A stretch of 64,000 bases of DNA. Origin: Anisus vortex. Its lineage: Eukaryota > Mollusca > Gastropoda > Planorbidae. The translations under genes and the position numbers were made by a program. The notes under the pieces were generated by a model that did no database searches, was not told where the DNA came from, and saw nothing but the letters and a program-made list of their open reading frames with translations. Below are positions 1-13,192 of the stretch, piece after piece. Every line of letters begins with the position of its first letter. Within the stretch, counting starts at the first letter, position 1. The stretch spans positions 31,394,641 to 31,458,640 of the forward strand of contig OX421500.1 of the NCBI GenBank assembly GCA_949126835.1, given 5' to 3'.

Positions 1-32
1 CTAGAATTATTTTTTTTATCTTGAATTACCAG

Positions 33-3000
33 ATATCAATGAGTGTGAATCAGAAGTTGAGAATCTATGTGTTCACATCAGTCTTTGTATTAACACCAAT
101 GGAAGCTACAACTGTTCCTGCGGACCAGGTTTTAAATTAGACAATGACGGACGTTCATGTACAGGTAGAGAAGCAAACTAAAATATCATTTTAAACACTA
201 CATTTTACAAGCATATTTGCTAGCATGCCTAGATATTTATAACAGCTCCTGGAAACTCCTTAAAACTCCTGGAAAACAAAAAGTTGTGTTCCAAGACCTT
301 AAAACTCCTGGAAAAACTGCATTTAGTCCTGGGAAAATACTAAAAACTCCTTTTTTTTTTAGGGAGATTAATTATTAATAAAAAAAATATTAATCACTGC
401 TCTTAATTAGATTGTACTTTCACTTTTCCAGAAAGCCTTTTTGGAGTTAACCCTCTTTGCCACTTTTTATTTCCACATGCAAACATTGATGACACAGTGA
501 TGCAACTCCATGGTTCTTTTTTTTACTAGATCTTGTTTTTTTCTTGATCCAAACCTGGGATGTAGGCTATATAAGTCCCCGTAATGTCGTAAAACAAAAA
601 AAAAGCTGTGTAGCCAGGTGTCTGTTTTCTTTTAAAGAGCTCAGCTAGGCTTTTCAAAAAATGTACTCCTGAAAATTTCTGAAAGACTCCTGGAATTTTG
701 TGGCAATTTTTTTGTACGAACCCTGAAAAATAATAAGCCATTCTAAATAATGGGCATTTAAATTTTTAGACTAGCATTCAGATTTTAAGCAATGAAAAAA
801 ATTAATGAGGGTGTCATCTAAATGGTATAAAAGAAAAAATGAGTGTCATGTATTTTGTTGCAATATATTTGCATAATATTTCATGAAATCTTTGTTAGAG
901 CATTATTAAATGTATTATTATTTTAACAGAATTAATGTGTGTTAAGGATGTTACAGCATGAATAGACAATTAAGAGAGATAGAAAAGGCTATAACAAGGG
1001 AGGACAGTTAGCAGTTGGTGTTGGAACATTGTAAAGCTTAACTCCCTTACCTGAGTCCATCCCCCCTTCCTATTCCTAAAAAATAAACTCAAATTGGGCC
1101 TACTTATTATCAATGTACTAAAAACCTGTATAGTATGAATTGGCAGTTGTTGTTTTGATCTCTTTCATCTGGTTACACTCTCTCATCACACCAAGCCTGC
1201 AGTTCTGGTACTTGGGGCAAGAATTGTGCAAACAGTTGTTCCTGCAAGCTGGGCGCTGACTACTGTGACCCAATTTCAGGATGCATATGCAAAGATGGCT
1301 ATACTGGTTTGTATGTGTGTATGTGTATATATTATATGTGTGTATATTTGTACGTATATGTGTGTTTGTGTGTGTATATTATATGTGTGTATATTTGTAT
1401 GTGTATGTGTGTTTGTGTGTGTATATTATATGTGTGTATATTTGTACGTATATGTGTTTGTGTGTATATATTATATGTGTGTAAATTTGTACGTATATAT
1501 GTGTTTGTGTGTATATATTATATGTGTGTATATTTGTACGTATATGTGTACATGTCTCTATGATAATTCTTAATCTTGACTTAAAAGTATATTTTTGTTC
1601 CTTTTTTTATCATCTGTTATATTGACTGTCATGTTTCATTGACCTGCTATTTTCTTTATAGGGACCTACTGTTACACAGACATTGACGAATGTTCAAATG
1701 GACAGCTCCATTGTGCTGTTAGAGAAAAATGTGTCAATTTGCCTGGTACTGCAGTTTGTGTTTGTCAAGATGGATATACAAGAATTGACAACACTTGTCA
1801 AGGTTAGTGCTTGGTGAACATACTTTCAAATCAGTAGCAGAATACAACTCTGAGATAAATCCTTAGGCTCACTCCCTGTGGTTGTACTCTTTTAGAGTTC
1901 ACTCTCTTGAATCTGTGGTGTATTTACCATGGAACAGTTTGCCTCAGATACTGAAGGATTCTAAGACTAAAGAGTCATTGAAAAATAGTTTAAACATCTT
2001 TCTCTTTAATTAATGTCTTTTGTGCTTTCCCTCCCACTACATCTGCTTCTGACTTTTTATAGCTAGAGCACATTGAGCTAAATGCAAAAGTTTGGAGTAA
2101 TAGGCTATTTACATGAGCAGTGCATTCTATCTACTGACATACCAAAGGTCCTGGGCTCGAATTCTGGTGAAGGCTGGGATTTGTTTCCGGGTCTGGAGGG
2201 TGTCCCTGATTCTACCCAGCTCTGATAATTACCTGACTTTAATTGGGGTAAAGTAAAGGCGTCTGTGCATTGTGCTGGCTACACAATCACTTAGTGTACC
2301 GTAGTCACAGAAAATGGTGAACGCTGCTTCATCTGCCATATGATCAATTTGGTCCGAAGGGTACTTTACTTTTTTTTTTTTACTTTCCTAGTACCGGTAT
2401 TTTTTGCTATAGTCTTTTTATCCATGTCTGCAGCAAAACTATAAAAAAGTCATAGTCTTCTAAGGTTAAAACTCTAAACATATTTTTTATTTAAGCCTGC
2501 ATTATTAACGAGAAAAAATTTTTTTTTAATCTAATAGACATAGATGAATGCAACAGCACATCAACTAATAACTGCACTCAGCTATGTAATAATTATGAAG
2601 GTGGCTATTCATGCTCTTGTTTTGCTGGCTATTCTCATAATAGAAACAGTGGTTTGTGTACAGGTAACTACCCCTTTTTTTAATTTTTATATAAATAAAT
2701 AATAAATATGAGACTTATATAGCGCATATCCCATTCCCATTGTGAACAGTTCTATGCGCTGCTGTAAACATAGTGATGCCTGCTGGCGCAAATCCGTTTA
2801 CAGGCCCAAAACTCCTGCAGGGTGACAGGGATCCGCCGGTGGCAGGGATAGAACCAGCGACCTGTCCGTTGGTTTTTGGTTGACAGTCCGGTGTGCTAAC
2901 CACTAGACCAGCCGGCCTCACAATGTGTACTTCTTACCTCTGCTGATATCATGATGTATACAAGTTTAGATTATTAAAGTTAAAACAGTCATAAATGACC

Positions 3001-6000
3001 GAATGTTTAAAAAAAAAAGAAAAGATTCTTTTATTGTGAAACAGATTGTCATTATTTCATTGAGATTAATATTTTAGGTTATAAACATTTCGGGTTACGA
3101 ACCAAGTTTAGGAACTAATTAAGTTCATAACCTTAGGTACTAACTACTGTAATTGTCTTTTTTTTAAAAATACATTTTACAGAAAAATAGAACAATGAAT
3201 AATTGTAATATAATTTTTTATCTTTGTTTATTTAAAATTGTGAGTCCTTGGGTAACATAAACAAGATTACAAATAGAATTGTAAAAAGTATTACTATTAC
3301 TGTAACTTATCTATGTTGTGTGAATAATTGTACTTAAAAAAATTTATATTTTTACTAAACATAAATAATCAGGAAGAAAAAGAATGGACTAGTTGTTTGC
3401 TTCAGAATTTGAATTTTAAATAAAAGTGTTTTTTATCTCTATAGCTTTTTATTTTGTCTTCTTCATTCTCTAAGATATCAATGAATGTGATTTGGAGACA
3501 GCCAGGTGTGAACAGATCTGCATAAACACAGATGGCAGCTACAGGTGTACATGTACATCTGGCCTTGTACTCCAGACTGATGGGCTGACATGCAAAAGTA
3601 GAATTTTCATTACCCCTCTGTAACACCATTTTAGTTTGTTTATTTTTTTCAAATCTGATTGTATATTATATCTGGATTGGAATTAAATTAGTTTAATCTG
3701 AAAGACAAACATAAATTAGTAATTTTATAGTAAAATGATTTTGATGGTATGCTATCAAATAGCAACAATGGATCTAAAAAGTAAAAAAAATATATATTGT
3801 ATAAAGATGAGTCTTTAAAAATGATTCATATGATTAATTGCAATGAATACCTTTACAAAAAATACATCTAAATGATAAACTTAAACATATAAAGATGATG
3901 ATTATAAATGATAAACATAAACATTTAAAGAGGATGATTATAAATGATAAACTTAAACATATAAAGATGATGATTATAAATGATAAAATTATTGGTTAGA
4001 AGCTTTATTTATAAAGAAATGTATGAATCTAATAAATTCAAACATATTTTTAAAAAATATATATGTATAAGGCTGGTGGAACTGTTTAAAACTATTTGAC
4101 TTATGAGAGCAGAGATGCATAGTGGATTTCTCACATTTGATTTTTGAAAATTTTATTTGCTGACAATGTTTGACTCCAGGTACACTGGATTGTGTGAACA
4201 AAACCAACTGCAGTTATAAATGTAGCGTAATGAACGGAACAGATCATTGCTACTGTCCGAAGGGGAAAAAATTAGCATTAGATCTAACAAGCTGTGATGG
4301 TAAGCCTAATGCTCTTCAACATAAGATAAAAACAATTAGATTTGATGCAATTATATTTTAATAACAAGATTTATTACGTTTTTTTTTAATGTAACTAATT
4401 ATTTTTATGTTTAAAAATATTCCCAGATGTCAATCTATGTGAAAACAAACATTGTAGTTTTGGGTGCATTGAGACAGACTCGAACACAAGTTATTCATGT
4501 GTTTGTGGAGCAGGCCACTACTTAGCACCTAATGGAATCGACTGTCTAGGTAGACTATATTGTTTTTAAACAATGCATATGTTATGACAGTTAAATGTTT
4601 GAAGGATGAAACCTTATTTTTCTTAGACTTTTATTACACTGGCCCGAGGTGTGCCTATAATCTTATCTTTTATATAAGAAAGGCTCTTTCTATAAAGTAA
4701 AAAAATAAGTATTTCAGTCAGACGACTTTGATCTAAAGGGCTTTAGAAGCAGCGTTCTCAAGTTCCTGTGACCACATCATACTAGGGGATTGTGTGACTA
4801 GCCGCTTTTAGAGATAGGTAGACACCCACCCGCCAGCATCTGGAAAAAAACTAGCCTTTACCAGGTTTTGAACCTAGGACATTCAGTCTGCCAGCCCAGT
4901 GCACTGCTGCTAGGCCACCATGCCCCAGGCTCATTCTATGGAAAATATTACGTAATTAGTTTAGGTTGGGCTCCTTCTATGTAGATTATTTCTGCCCTTG
5001 ATTATCTGTAAATAGAGTTTAATCCTGCAGCCTGATAAAGGTTTTTGAATGATTTATATTTATATCTTGTTTGGCTGTAGATTGTATAGAAGGCAAATGG
5101 GGTGTGGCTTGTGTGAATGCCTGCAACTGCTCAGTCACCAACACACAGCACTGCAATGGAGTGACCGGGTCATGTGAGTGCAAGTCTGGATGGACAGGCT
5201 CATACTGTGAGAAGGATGTGGATGAGTGCTCCCAGGGAAGACAACTCTGCCCCACCAGCTCCCACTGTCACAACATGGAAGGAAGCTACGTCTGTAATTG
5301 TGATGACGGCTTTATCAGAAGGCATATACATGGAAATTGTGAAAGTAAATTTAGTAGTATTTTTTTGCTTTATTTATTTTAAAACTGCATAATTCTTTGT
5401 GACTCCAACTTATGTCCTGCTGGCATCATACAGAGAAACTAATAGCTACTCCTACATCAGTGATTAGTTAATGGCACTGGCACTGCCTTGAATGATCGCT
5501 GGCAAGGTCTGCCTTGAGACCTGAATGTCTGATTAAAACAATTAGAATAAAATGTAAGCAGTTACTAGCTTTGACTTCAGAGATCCAAACAGTTTAACCC
5601 TGGGAAATGACAAAATATCCTGTTTCTTATTGTTATTTTAGTAGCTGTTTTAAAAATGTACGTTGCATTGAGTATTACTTAAGTCCTAACAGGCCATTCA
5701 CCTTGGACGAATATCTCATTTTGGAGAGTTTTTGCCTTGGCAAATAATGCGCACACAGATAGTTACAAATAAAAAAAATTATATCTCATTTAATATTTTT
5801 AAAATTACAATAAATGGTGCATTTTTCATAACATAACCCAGATCTGAACAGTTTTGTCAGTCCTAACTGCTGCTATGAGTCAGTGTAGGTTCTTGGGAAA
5901 GGGAGGGGGTTGAAGAGTAGATTATCTTTGCATAATAATATATGATTACAAAGATAATTTAATCATTGAGAAGGGAAAGAAATTGTGAGAAACAATGATG

Positions 6001-9000
6001 GCAGCCAATTATTCTCATTATTCCCCCATTAATCTCATTAGCATCCAATTATTCTCATTATTCTCCTATTAATCTCATTAGCACATAATTAATCTCATTA
6101 TTCTCCCATTAATCTCATTAGCATCCATTTATTCTCATTATTCTCCCATTAATCTCATTAGCATCAAATTATTCTCATTCTTCCCATTAGCATAAAATTA
6201 TTCTTATTATTCTGCAATTACTCTCATTAGTATCAAATTTCCAGCATTGAAAGTATGCAGCTTAACATTTTATCGTAATGTCCTTATCTCAATAATAGCG
6301 AGAGCCAATATGTTTGTTATATTGTTTTATATTAAATGATTTTTTAAATATTAAATGTGTATCACTATCACGTAGAATGTGACGATGGCTTCTATGGACC
6401 TTCATGTGCCAATAATTGCTCCTGTGGGGTGAACGGCATATGTGGAAATGTGGACGGATTATGCTACTGCAGACCTGAGTGGACAGGTCATAACTGCGAC
6501 ATGGATGTGGATGAATGCTCGATGAAAATTGACAAGTGTGAAGGCCGGAAACACGAAGTGTGTCAGAACACACTTGGTGGCTTTCAATGTGTCTGTGAAC
6601 ATGGCTATATGAGAGGTTGCAGCTCTTGTGATTGTGGAGGTAACAAAGAAATGGTCTCATGTTTGTTCATTAGTTAAATACCTTTAAAAACTTAACAACC
6701 TTTTACTTTTTAGATGATGTTTGCCAAGCAGCAGTGCTGATGTACTGAAGGGCCTGGGTTCAAATCCTGATGAAGGCAAGGATTTGTTCCTTGGCCTGGG
6801 GGGTGTCACTGAGTCTACTCAGCTCTGATGGGTACCTGACTTTAGTTGGGGTAAAATAAAGGCAGCTGAGAATTGTGCTTGCCATGCAATTCCCTAGTAT
6901 GCAGTGGCCATAGAAACTTGTGAACGCTGCTTCTCCAGCCCTCTGGATCAATTTTTTTACTGGATTACTTACATTTAGATGATAGATACTCTTGCATTTA
7001 TACTGTATATGATGATAGCAGTTGCATTTTGTGGAAGGTGCCCATGCAACCCATTTTTTACCTAGATGTCAATCAGCGGGGAAAAATAAGAATTAATTTA
7101 TTCTTCCAATTATATCCTTTTATTTATATTTGAAGGTATATATATCCTCAATTTAAAGATGAGAAAGCAACTGATATTTTTAATTACAACTATTTATTTT
7201 TATGATTGAATGTAATTTTCAGTTTATCACTTTCTAACACTTTCTTCTAGTGGACAAAACAAGTCTGTTTAAACTTATCCCAAATGCTTTTTTAAACCTT
7301 GCCATTTCTGTTTTTATGCAAAAGCAAACTATAAAATTAGTTACAGTTTTACCCAGTTTTCTGTTTTGATAACTATTTATGAATACTTTACTGTGCAGCT
7401 ATTGCAAGCCATGATGTCACAATCTCATTCAACTATGATGTTTCAAGAATCAATTTTGAAGACCAGCATTCATATGATTACATATATACACTCCAAGAAG
7501 TTCAAAAACAAGTAATGTGTAAAAAAACTTTAGTTTAGCTATTGTTTTAACATGTTTTTTTAAAATTATCTTGTGTACTGTTAAATTAAGCTTTCTAGGA
7601 TTATCTAATGAAAAGTCCACTAGGCATTGGTTAACCAACAAGCTGTGGTATTATATATAGGTAGTATATATGGTATTATATAGGTAGTTCATGTGGTATT
7701 ATATAGGTAGTTCATGTGGTATTATATATTAGTTACGGTAGTTCATGTGGTATTATATATTACGTATAGTAGTTCATGTGGTATTATATATAAGGTAGTT
7801 CATGTGGTATTATATAGGTAGTTCATGTGGTATTTTATATTAGGTATGGTAGTTCATGTAGTATTATATATTAGGTAGTTCATCTCGTATTATATATTAG
7901 GTAGTTCATCTCGTATTATATATTAGGTAGTTCATGTGATATTATATATTTGGTTGTTCATGTGGTATTATATATTAGGTAGTATATGTGGTATTATATA
8001 GGTAGTTCGTGTGGTATTATATATTACGCAGTCTATAATTTCATTTATTGCTGTCATATACACTTTTACTGAATTTCCTTCTTTTCTACACTAGCTGCAA
8101 GTTTCATTGAAAGGTCAGATGTCTGCAGTTATATCCGTTACAACAATCTCTATAAGGTAAATTACTTTTTGTTGGTGGAACAGTATATATTATTTATATT
8201 GTAAGATAGCAAAAGAAATATTTTTTTAAATATCATTTTTATCTTATTTGTAACTTTTTAAAATACACTATTTAATTAAGGATATGTATGTAAAAAAAAA
8301 AAAAACAAGATGAGAAAATTGTACACATTTTTCAGGAAAGGCAGTCTTATCAGTGAGAACAGAATTGTGCTTAATAGCTCGCTTGACAGTGAAAGCAGTT
8401 TCCATGCAGTTCTACGAGATATTCTGGCCAATGGTGTTGAGCTTTTTGATGGGCAAGTCAGTGTTTTAGGCGTTACATCTGACGGGCACCCAGGTAAACA
8501 CAGTTTTCCTTATAAATGTGAGATAGCTCTAGACTAGTGAACCGAATGAACAAGTCCATCTTCTCATCAGCATACCTCCCATGCAGAGATTTCTTTAACA
8601 TTTATTTGAATGTAAGTGTATTATAAAATAGACTATTCAATTCATTTCATTTTTTTTTGTCATTTGCTTTATAGTAACAAAATTAACATGCTCATGTGGT
8701 GATTCAGAAGAATGTGTTGTGGAACTTGAGACCATTATTTGCAGGTAGATTGTTTGTAATAAATAGCATATGTTCTTATTCACACAAAGTCTACATGTTA
8801 ATATTAAGGTTAAACTAAAAATACAAATTATCCATTTTTGTTACTATTTGCTCTAAAAACAATATGCACACACAAAAGTTACAGAAAAATAAAAAAATTA
8901 TAAATTTTATAATTGTATACATTTATAATTTTATACATTTATAATTTTATATATTTTATACATTTATAATTTTATACATTTATAATTTTATACATTTTAT

Positions 9001-12000
9001 ACATTATATACATTTTATACATTTTATACATTATATACATTTTATACATTTTATACATTTTATACATTTTATACATTTTATACATTTTATATATTTTATA
9101 CATTTTATACATTTATATACTTATCAGTAAGCACATAGCAGGACTTATACATAGCAGGGGGGGGGGGGGTAATTGTTAAGAGTTTAAGCTTTGCCTGTGA
9201 TAGGGAAACTCTCTGGCAGAGTTGGCTCAACTACTTAGTTAGTACCCAGACTCTGCAAATAGTAAGCCCAGACAATCTGATTCATTTTTTGGTGGATGAT
9301 GTCTATTCAGACCCTAGATGAAATAGGTCAATATTTTTGTTTAAATTATACTAGGTTTAAAGCTACTAGTGTAACTATGCCTCCAACTGTTCACTATAAC
9401 TCTTATTTCAAAATGTAAAATATATTATGGAACAATCCATAGTTTTTTATATAGTGGCATCTTGCCTGGTTACCATTCTGAAGGTTTATGGCATGGATCC
9501 AGCAGGTAAAAGCCCACCAGGATTTGGATACATAAATCTCCCTACCTGATATCAGTAAAAGTAAAGGTGGCTGGCCATTGTGCTGGCTGCACATTCCCTT
9601 GATGCCATTGTCACAAAAACTATTCAATGCTGCTTCATTAATCCTGTGGACCAGTATGGCCTCAAAAGGACACTTTTTTTTTTTCGTTGGGCTAAAGAAC
9701 AATAAAAAACCAGTCTCTGGCAAAGAAGTGTAGAATTGCCAACAGCTCTCATTTCTTTTTAAAGTTAGATTTGGATTTAAAACAAAAGCACAATAAATAA
9801 TCTAATCACATTGTGCAATGAAACATATTGGATGCTGTCACTAAAGTTTTTATTATTACTATAATAAATTAAACCCTTTAAATATTCCAATCCTTCTTTT
9901 TCTGAAAACTTGATTTTTCTGGCCATGAAAGAAATCAGTGAGCACAGGTTTTTTTTCATTAGAAGTACGTTTAACTATAACCCCATATTAAATTATATAA
10001 CTGTAAGTTCGATTTTCTATTTGGTGCGCTACCCTTTCATCTACTATTCTATATTATATTATTTGTACTATCCTTTTCCTATGTGATCTCTAATCCTCTC
10101 TTGTCGACGTTGTTCACCTGTTGTTCTATCTGATTCCTCTTCATTAGTTTTTGGTACTTGATTTATGTATATGGTTGAGATGTTAAATAAAATGTTTCAT
10201 TTAATTTCTATAAAAAAAAAGGAATCTCTTATTTATTTATGTCATAGTTTTTTTTTATTAGTGGTAGACTAGGATAATATTACCAAGCAGTTCTTTTCCC
10301 CAATGCCCTAGACATTTTACTTTTAACTTGTATTTTAAAATCCCTATATAGAAAATGTTTATATTCTCCTAAGGAACTGCTTGCATAACATTACCTATAA
10401 TAGATACCTATAATTTTGGGGCACGGTAGCCGAGTGGCAGCAGGTTCGACTGGCGATCCGAAGGTCCTGGGTTTTAATCCTGGTGAAGCCAAGATTTTTT
10501 TCCAGGACTTGAGGGTGTCCCAGAGTCTACCCAGCTCTGATGGGTACCTGACATTAGTTGGAGTAAAGTAAACGGCGGCTAGGCATTGTGCTGGCCACAA
10601 ATCCCCTTGTACGCCGTGGCTACAGAAACTGGTGAACGCTGCTTCACCAGTCCTATGATCAGTTTTGTCCCAAGGCTACTTTTTTATAATTTTGAAATAA
10701 AATATCATTCAATATTCCACTTACATTTTTCTCCCAAGCAATCGTAAGCTATTTACATCATTACCAAGAGATAGAAGAAAAAAAACTCTAAATGGAGAAA
10801 GATTTACTAATTTTAATAAATTAATGCATTTGAAAGGTGAAACCAATCCACTTCTGCTGTATTTAATACATTCACTTAGTAGTCATCAGCTATTGTTAAT
10901 GATAAATTCCAACAAACAAAATTAAAAACTGTCAAAAAATATGAAAATATGAATTTTATTTGACACACTCAGCAATTAAACAAGAATGCAAAATAATTCG
11001 CCCATTCTTAAATTAGCTCAAGCCATGCAAACATTTCTTTCTTTCCTTTCTATATTCAGGCCTAAAGAAAACAAAGGTAATGCATTCAATTTTATGATTT
11101 TATATTTTAAAAAGCTGGACTAGAAAATAAAATTGTTTTCTTCAAATTTCGTAACTGCTAGTTTTTAAAACTTGCTCTTAGTCTTATAGGGTTTGTTTTG
11201 GTTATTAAAAATTTGGCAAAATCTAAAGCTAGTTACCTTTACCGTACTAAATAAGTTTATTTTAAAAACAATAATTTTCTTTCTTTGATGCAAACTTTAT
11301 AAAACATGTTGACAATATTGTAGAACAATTAATTTAAAGGTCTAAAGCCTTAATTTTTTTAATATTATGAATGTCAACCTAAAATGTTCTCCAATAAAAG
11401 GTGTAATTAATTTAGCTCATATATTGACTTGATACCTAAAGGTTTTTAACAATAATTTAGTAAAATTAAATTATTGCAAAATGTGCATATTAAATTTAGA
11501 ATTAGCTTTGAATTAATTTTTTTTAAACCATTTTAGCAGATACAAAGAATTTAATTTTGGGTCTGTCCATTGGCCTTCCACTCTTTGTGGCAGTGTGCAT
11601 TGCAGTCTTCATTGCTTGCTTCTGTATAGCAAGACGCACTGATCTTCTAGAAATTAATCAGTCCAGGAAAAAATCAAAGAAGATGGAGAATTATGCCCCA
11701 AAGTGAGTGCTTTAAATCATTGACCAAATAGTTCCTTTTGAGTTTCAACAAGTATTATAGGAGCCAGGTAAAATAAACTTTGAAGATAATCAAACAAGCA
11801 TGAAATACAATAAAATTTAAAAATGGAATGTATTTAAAAGGTATTTAATTAAAAAGAATTGATGAAAAAAAACTGAATTTCAGACACTGATTGTTAATTA
11901 TTACTGTTTGACATATATATTATGTTAATAATATGTACACTAATTTAAGCTTTTGTTTTCTTTATTTTCAGAGTTGAAGACAATTTTTATGATAAACTTA

Positions 12001-12029
12001 GTTCTGATGAAGGCGTGTATGAGTTGTAG
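33..12029 (+). CDS. EGF-repeat / SEA-like / single-pass membrane protein, 5'-truncated by window edge
   Basis: Sixteen coding exons: 33-164, 1196-1306, 1662-1802, 2538-2663, 3475-3597, 4180-4299, 4427-4549, 5081-5344, 6376-6639, 7399-7511, 8095-8156, 8336-8493, 8675-8744, 11060-11076, 11537-11702, 11972-12029 (stop TAG). They join into about 681 residues without a frame break. The first nine exons are all phase 1-1 and encode 11 EGF-like modules: calcium-binding types (D-I-N/D-E-C starts in exons 1, 3, 4, 5) and laminin-like types (for example GTWGKNC in exon 2). Exons 8 and 9 each carry one laminin-like plus one calcium-binding module. Exons 10-13 form a SEA-like module with a KGSLISENR segment at the place of the usual G/S cleavage site. 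Exon 15 carries the membrane helix (LSIGLPLFVAVCIAVFIA) and a basic stop-transfer. The tail has NFYDKL and GVYEL. A cell-surface adhesion or receptor role is inferred. The exact orthologue is not recognised, and upstream exons lie outside the window. Confidence 0.88.
241..725 (+). repeat. Dispersed ~480-bp repeat (MITE-like), copy 1
   Basis: This intronic stretch is closely similar along its length to 55132-55609, beginning with CAGCTCCTGGAAACTCCTT and ending with GTACGAACCCTG. The left terminus is degraded compared with the other copy, which has CAGGGTTCGTA at its end. It contains no coding sequence, so it is probably a non-autonomous DNA transposon. Confidence 0.75.
1307..1556. repeat. TG/TA-rich minisatellite at the start of intron 2
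   Basis: The array has a degenerate unit of about 60 bp built from TGTGTGTATATTTGTACGTA and TATTATATG blocks, and it starts right at the donor of the second EGF exon. Open frames across it consist of low-complexity C/V/Y/I runs and are not coding. Confidence 0.85.
2100..2372 (+). mobile_element. tRNA-derived SINE (family 1)
   Basis: A degenerate tRNA head with a B-box-like GGGCTCGAATTCTGG is followed by the family body (TCTACCCAGCTCTGAT, TGGGGTAAAGTAAAGGCG) and the tail GGTCCGAAGGGTACTTTAC. The same body recurs at 6715, 9485, 10418, 39225, 50510 and 54868. It lies in an intron. Confidence 0.85.
2700..2925 (-). mobile_element. tRNA-derived SINE (family 2), reverse orientation
   Basis: On the minus strand the head reads GGCTGGTCTAGTGGTTAGCA (A-box-like) with a B-box-like GGTTCTATCCC. 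The body ends in GCGCTATATAAGTCTCATA. Relatives lie at 15108-15268 and around the 21-bp satellite at 24.9-26.5 kb. Confidence 0.8.
3075..3151. mobile_element. Short mariner-like inverted-repeat remnant
   Basis: GGGTTACGAACC on the left and GGTTCATAACC-like sequence on the right (AAGTTCATAACCTTAGGTAC) are inverted copies of the ends seen at 61625-62384. Only about 77 bp remain. Confidence 0.5.
3868..3990. repeat. Short AT-rich tandem repeat
   Basis: Two to three copies of a unit of about 55 bp (AAATGATAAACTTAAACAT plus AAAGATGATGATTAT), intronic. Confidence 0.75.
4735..4930 (-). mobile_element. SINE-like fragment, reverse orientation
   Basis: The right end reads in reverse as a tRNA-like head: TGGGGCATGGTGGCCTAGCA followed by a B-box-like GGTTCAAAACC. 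The left end contains the inverse of the family-1 ending (CACAATCCCCTAGTATG). It is a diverged copy in an intron. Confidence 0.6.
6007..6240. repeat. 40-bp tandem repeat
   Basis: Five to six imperfect copies of a 40-bp unit containing ATTAATCTCATTAGCATCC, in the intron just upstream of the exon at 6376. Confidence 0.9.
6715..6958 (+). mobile_element. tRNA-derived SINE (family 1)
   Basis: B-box-like GGGTTCAAATCCTGATG and the family body TCTACTCAGCTCTGATGGG are present. The tail GGATCAATTTTTTTAC is truncated relative to other copies. Confidence 0.85.
7650..8036. repeat. ~25-bp tandem repeat array
   Basis: About 14 irregular copies of GTAGTTCATGTGGTATTATA with variable spacers, lying between the two exons that encode the first half of the SEA-like module. 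Confidence 0.9.
8895..9122. repeat. TTTTATACAT simple repeat
   Basis: A run of TTTTATACAT and TTTATAATTT units, intronic, followed by a short poly-G tract. Confidence 0.9.
9485..9680 (+). mobile_element. SINE family 1, degraded copy
   Basis: Only the body and 3' part are recognisable (GTAAAAGTAAAGGTGGCTGG, GTGCTGGCTGCACA, CAATGCTGCTTCATTAATCC). The tRNA head is lost. Confidence 0.7.
10418..10686 (+). mobile_element. tRNA-derived SINE (family 1), nearly full length
   Basis: The head GGGCACGGTAGCCGAGTGGC with the A-box-like TAGCCGAGTGGCAGC and the B-box-like GGGTTTTAATCCTGG are followed by the complete family body to GGCTACTTTTTTA. It sits in the long intron before the 17-nt exon. Confidence 0.88.
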
Positions 12030-12285
12030 CCCCTTTACAGAAAAATAGAAGGATTTACTTCACTTCATCCAGAAATAATGTTTCTTCATAAGGAGTTGTT
12101 TTCAATGTGGTTTTTTTAATTTGTTAAAGTTATTGTAGAACATAAAATTACTATATATTTACACATATAAGCAATTTAATTATTTTAGTTTTTATAAACA
12201 TATTTTTATGTAATCAAAATACATGTAATATAGGCCTACAATTATCTTTATTGGTAGTATTCACTATGCCTTGTATTTGTTTACT

Positions 12286-12291
12286 AATAAA
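12286..12291 (+). terminator. Poly(A) signal AATAAA of the EGF/SEA gene
   Basis: AATAAA lies about 257 bp after the stop codon and is followed by a T-rich stretch. It fits the end of the mature transcript. Confidence 0.7.
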
Positions 12292-12299
12292 GCTGTTTT

Positions 12300-13190
12300 T
12301 TTTTAAATGTTGAAATATGGGAATGTATATTTCATGTTTTATTAAAAAGGGATCAGTCTCTTAATAAACATTTTAAATACTACTGTAAAAAAAAAACACT
12401 AATTTTAGTGCAACCTGCCAGATTTTTCTAAACAAAGTGCTACTATAAGAACTTAATTATTTCTGTGATATGATTGGTCCAAATAAAAAATATTTTTTTA
12501 AATGTTAGACCTTATTTTGATTGGTTAAATATAACATTTTATATTTTATTTGTCTTGCATTGTAATATAATGTCGTTATTTCCAATCTAACCACCAAAGT
12601 ACATATGATCAAAAAAACCTGTAAAAGTACTTTCCCCAATTTATATTTACTCGTGTGTAGGCCTATATAATCTAGCTGGATTATATTGAAAAAATAAATC
12701 CATTTAAGTTGTCAACCCTTTCAACTTAAACAGATGAACTTTAATTATTCAAAACTATTGATCATGTATAGTAATTAGTTACACTATACAATTGTTATTA
12801 AAAGTTATTTGAATTGTATAGTTTTATATTTACAAATATTATTAAAATATTGTATTCTTCACTTTTCTTGATTTATATTCCAATGTTTGTTTTGAATGAG
12901 CCACTTTGTATGGCTATTTAGATGAGCTTTTTATGTACATTACAGTCTCATTATAATCAAAAAACTTTTTTTTTTCAAATATTACCCTAAAGCAGTACAG
13001 TAGACCAGGTAACAAACACAGAAAAATGACTCAGACGTTTGAATGGGACAAAGGCTATTCATGCTTTGTTAAAATTTGAAAGTTAAACTTCAGTGTTCAA
13101 TGAACATGTATTTTATTTTTTAAGCCTCTCAACTTGAAACAGACAAACATCCATCATAAGTTAAGACCAATTAACCATGACTAAAGTGTA
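12300..13190. other. AT-rich intergenic DNA, no gene seen
   Basis: No exon-like coding segment or named repeat was recognised on either strand. Confidence 0.6.
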
Positions 13191-13192
13191 AA

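Noticed and set aside
1226..1573. 115-codon frame spanning EGF exon 2 and the following TG-rich repeat
   Set aside because: The reading frame is not that of the EGF module. The exon ends at 1306 with a donor, and the rest is simple repeat.
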